From an uncultured Porphyromonadaceae bacterium (GTDB taxonomy: Bacteria; Bacteroidota; Bacteroidia; Bacteroidales; Muribaculaceae), in NCBI GenBank assembly GCA_900554265.1, contig USGZ01000051.1, forward strand, positions 1 to 8,547: 8,547 nt of DNA, written 5' to 3'. The position numbers and the translations under genes were made by a program. The notes below the pieces were generated by a model. The model made no database searches and was not told the DNA's origin. It saw only the letters and a program-made list of their open reading frames with translations. Shown here one piece after another: positions 6,232-8,547 of this stretch (position 1 is its first letter; each line of letters starts with the position of its first letter).

Positions 6232-7950
6232 TCACTCGGCCGGATTGGCGCCGGTGGTCCAGCGTATCGCGTTGGCGAAGAGCCGGGTGAAATCCGGCGA
6301 TTCGAACAGCCGGGGACTGTGGCCGAACTGGAAGTAGACGTTGCGCGCCTTCTTATCCGGGTTGGTCCAGATTACCGGGTGGTCGCCCATGCGGATGTCC
6401 GATGCGGGAGTATAGCTGTCCTCGTCGACGGCGGCGAGCACCTCGACCTTGGGCCGCGGCGAGCGGTTGTAGGTGTACCATTCGTCGTCCGGCAGCACGA
6501 AGCTGGCGCTGACGCCCTCGACGACGGGATGGACGGTATTTTCGAGCCTGACCGTGCCGTCGGCCAGCGGAGCGATGTAATTTTTAAACGTAATGTCGCC
6601 CATGAATTTGGAGAACCAGTCCCAGAGGCCGTAGCCGTCGAACTCGCCGAGGAGCGTGGCGTGGTGGAAGCCGATCCAGCCTCCGCGGCCGTTGTCAATA
6701 TAATCCTCGAAGGCGACCACGGCAGCCTCCGGCCAGGTGTAGGGAGGAAAGTCGAGCTGGATTATGGCGTCGTAGCCCTTGAGGAACTCGGCGGTGATGG
6801 GACCGGCGTTGCGCAGCTCGGTGACGCCCAGGCCATTCGCGGCGGCATAGCGGCGCAGCCAGTCCATGGCGGCGGCGGTGAAGGGTCCGTGCTGGCCGCC
6901 GCCCTCGTTGAGGACGAGCAGCTTGGGCATATCCTTGCGGCCCTTGATTTTCGCGGCCACGGTATAGGCCAGGGTGTGGGCGTCGTCGTCGTCGCTATAA
7001 TCCCAGTACATGGCGCCGTGGAGGTCGTTGTCGAGAATATAGCGGCATTTGGCGGCGATAGACACCTGATTGTCGAAGCCCAGGATGGCCTCGCCTTCGG
7101 CGTTGAAAATGAGGGGCACCATGGCTATGCTGTCGAAGCGCACCTCGCAGCCTTCCGGCACCTGGATCTTGCCGAAGCTGCCGCCGCGCATCTTCTCGCC
7201 GCCGCGGCCGTAGAAGGGCATGCCCATGACGAGGCGGTCGGCGGGTACGCCGGCGGCTATATGGGCCTTGATGCTGCCGTCGACGGTCAGGTCGGGAGCG
7301 TTGGGCGACGAATAGAGCGCCGCATGATGCTTGGGCGCGTTGGCGATGTCGTAGGTCATCACGTTGACGAAGTCGACGTAGGGCAGCGTGGCGCGGTAGT
7401 CGATGAACTTGGCGCTGGCGTCGGTGGCCATGGTCAGGAGGGCGTCCGGACCGAGGGCGGCGCGCAGGTCGCGCATCAGCAGGGTGAAGTTGGCCGTATC
7501 GTCGGGGCTGCAGGAGATGCCGGCGGCGTTGCTGGTCGGGTATTCCCAGTCGATGTCGATGCCGTCGAGGCCGAATTCGTCGGCGGTGCGGCGGCAGTCG
7601 GCGGCGAAGGATGCGCGGCGGGCCGAGTCGGCGGCCATCTCGCTGAATCGTCCGCTGCCCCACCCTCCGACGGAGAGCACAACCTTGAGGCCCGGAGCCT
7701 GCTCCTTGAGGGCCACTATCGAACGCAGGCGCTCGGGATTGTCGACGCGCACGCCGTCGAAGCTGTCGGTTACGTGCCCGAAGGCGTAGTTCACGTGGGT
7801 TACATGCTCGGGATTGACCTCTACGTCGCTCCAGGAGGTTACGTAGGCCACCACGACCTTGTCGGCCTTGTGGCTTTCGGCGGCCGCGGGGGCGGCCCAG
7901 GCGCCGAAGCCGGCGAGCAGCGCCAGCACGGCGGTAAATATCTTATTCAT
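6232..7950 (-). CDS. Exported GH18 chitinase-like / ThuA-like two-domain protein
   Basis: This 572-aa protein starts with a signal peptide (MNKIFTAVLALLAGFGAWA), probably cleaved near residue 24 (PAAA/ES). There is no lipobox, so it should be periplasmic or secreted. Residues about 31-338 are a GH18 TIM barrel: SVGGWG (93-98), the catalytic DxxDxDxE motif as DGIDIDWE (129-136) with acid/base Glu136, MTYD (198-201), MGMPFYGRG (242-250) and the barrel-closing Trp316 in AMYWDY. An active retaining enzyme on beta-1,4-GlcNAc linkages is expected. Only about 40 residues separate YGRG from GFDN, so the usual chitinase insertion domain seems short or absent. Residues about 342-565 are ThuA-like (class-I glutamine-amidotransferase fold): KLLVLNEGGGQHGP, AIIQLD, GRGGWIGFHHA with His429/His430, HPVIWTN and YFQFGHSP. 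The ATG at 7950 is chosen because it begins the signal peptide; an upstream in-frame ATG at 8043 lies within the transporter gene. The function of the ThuA part is unknown. Confidence 0.9.
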   Translation of the reverse strand: MNKIFTAVLALLAGFGAWAAPAAAESHKADKVVVAYVTSWSDVEVNPEHVTHVNYAFGHVTDSFDGVRVDNPERLRSIVALKEQAPGLKVVLSVGGWGSGRFSEMAADSARRASFAADCRRTADEFGLDGIDIDWEYPTSNAAGISCSPDDTANFTLLMRDLRAALGPDALLTMATDASAKFIDYRATLPYVDFVNVMTYDIANAPKHHAALYSSPNAPDLTVDGSIKAHIAAGVPADRLVMGMPFYGRGGEKMRGGSFGKIQVPEGCEVRFDSIAMVPLIFNAEGEAILGFDNQVSIAAKCRYILDNDLHGAMYWDYSDDDDAHTLAYTVAAKIKGRKDMPKLLVLNEGGGQHGPFTAAAMDWLRRYAAANGLGVTELRNAGPITAEFLKGYDAIIQLDFPPYTWPEAAVVAFEDYIDNGRGGWIGFHHATLLGEFDGYGLWDWFSKFMGDITFKNYIAPLADGTVRLENTVHPVVEGVSASFVLPDDEWYTYNRSPRPKVEVLAAVDEDSYTPASDIRMGDHPVIWTNPDKKARNVYFQFGHSPRLFESPDFTRLFANAIRWTTGANPAE

Positions 7951-8547
7951 CGGATTTTGATTTGATTCGTGAACCGAAAAGCGCGTAGGAGAGCATGATG
8001 AGCTCGCTGGCCACCACCAGCCACCACGATGAACGCCAGCCACCGGTCATGTCGGCGTAGACGCCCTGCAGCAGGGGCAGGATGGCGCCGCCGACGACGC
8101 CGATCATGAACGCGCCGGTAGCCGCGGAGGTGTACTTGCCCAGGTCATTGACGGCCAGGGTGAAGATGGCGCCCCACATGATCGAGTGGCAGATGCCGAC
8201 GGCGGCGAGCACGGCGGTGCTGTCCAGGACGATGGCCAGCGTGGTCAGCACGGCGGCGCCGCAGGTGGTGACGGTCAGCTGCGTGCGCGGGGGCACCGTG
8301 CTGAGGGTACTGCCGATAAGTCGGCCCACGAGCAGACCGCCCCAGTAGAGCGTGGCCAGCAGGGCGCCGGTCTCGAGATTGAGCTCGTCGGCGTACATGG
8401 TGATGTTGGCGCCGACGCAGACTTCGGCGCCGACGTAGAAGAAGATGGCAACGACGCCGAGGGTGAAGTGGCGGAAGGACCATACGCTGCGCTCGAGTCT
8501 GTCGCCGCCGGCGGCACGCGCGCCGCTGATATCGGGCAGGGGCATGC
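7943..8547 (-). CDS. Sugar MFS transporter, FucP/GluP (FHS) type, C-terminal part (cut by window edge)
   Basis: Only the last about 200 residues are present; the 5' end lies beyond base 8547. An ATG at 8545-8543 is probably internal, since the visible part starts in the cytoplasmic loop between the two halves of a 12-helix permease. Counting from that Met, six hydrophobic segments fall at about 26-48, 60-79, 90-107, 109-132, 144-163 and 172-191. FHS-family features include LGVVAIFFYVGAEV, LYWGGLLVGRLIGS, NDLGKYTS and GAFMIGVVGGAILPLLQG. Relatives are proton symporters for fucose, glucose/galactose or N-acetylglucosamine in the inner membrane. The stop overlaps the GH18-ThuA start in the 8-base string ATGAATAA, implying co-transcription and likely translational coupling. 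With a GH18 partner, GlcNAc or a chitooligosaccharide is a plausible cargo; this is inference, and the substrate cannot be fixed from this half. Confidence 0.87.
   Translation of the reverse strand, partial: MPLPDISGARAAGGDRLERSVWSFRHFTLGVVAIFFYVGAEVCVGANITMYADELNLETGALLATLYWGGLLVGRLIGSTLSTVPPRTQLTVTTCGAAVLTTLAIVLDSTAVLAAVGICHSIMWGAIFTLAVNDLGKYTSAATGAFMIGVVGGAILPLLQGVYADMTGGWRSSWWLVVASELIMLSYALFGSRIKSKSDE

Noticed and set aside
6166..7965. Plus-strand open frame (599 codons) opposite the GH18-ThuA gene
   Set aside because: It is antisense to a protein with intact GH18 motifs, it starts at the terminator hairpin region, and its composition is that of a codon-bias artefact.
7951..8043. N-terminal extension of the GH18-ThuA protein from an upstream in-frame ATG at 8043
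   Set aside because: It would overlap the transporter gene by about 100 bp and place 31 non-signal-like residues before an obvious signal peptide. The ATG at 7950 is the natural start.
1..8547. CRISPR arrays, tRNA or rRNA genes, insertion sequences or transposases
   Set aside because: No regularly spaced repeats, cloverleaf-like segments, transposase motifs or terminal inverted repeats were seen. The window is almost fully occupied by five protein genes.

Overview
The window carries five genes, all read leftwards (minus strand): a sugar-import and chitinase-like module followed by a SusC/SusD glycan-uptake operon. It looks like one side of a polysaccharide utilization locus (PUL) from the phylum Bacteroidota, most likely order Bacteroidales. 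The reasons are the SusC/SusD pair, lipoprotein signals of Bacteroidales type, a TAnnTTTG promoter element and translation starts without clear Shine-Dalgarno sequences. The DNA is GC-rich by eye, with mostly G or C at third codon positions. That fits a high-GC lineage such as Alistipes or some Muribaculaceae better than Bacteroides proper, but the genus cannot be fixed from the sequence.

Layout in the direction of transcription (high to low coordinates): (1) 8547-7943, the C-terminal six-helix half of a sugar MFS transporter of the FucP/GluP (FHS) type, cut by the window edge. (2) 7950-6232, an exported two-domain protein: a GH18 chitinase-like domain with intact catalytic motif fused to a C-terminal ThuA-like domain. 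Its start overlaps the transporter stop by 8 bp. (3) 6231-5973, an AT-rich intergenic region with a strong terminator-like hairpin (6130-6163), a 13-bp imperfect inverted repeat with related copies (6050-6108) and a good Bacteroidales -7 element (6020-6027). (4) 5972-2805 SusC, 2785-989 SusD and 959-30 a small Trp/Gly-rich lipoprotein, with gaps of only 19 and 29 bp, so very probably one operon. Nothing is recognisable in bases 1-29.

Working model (inference): the third lipoprotein and SusD bind a glycan at the cell surface, SusC imports fragments through the outer membrane with TonB energy, the GH18-ThuA enzyme cuts GlcNAc-type linkages after export, and the MFS permease takes the released sugar into the cytoplasm. 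The GH18 domain points to chitin, chitooligosaccharides or another beta-1,4-GlcNAc-containing glycan. No second glycoside hydrolase and no regulator is visible; they may lie outside the window.

The most unusual items are the GH18-ThuA fusion and the repeat architecture upstream of susC, which may be the operator of an unseen activator.
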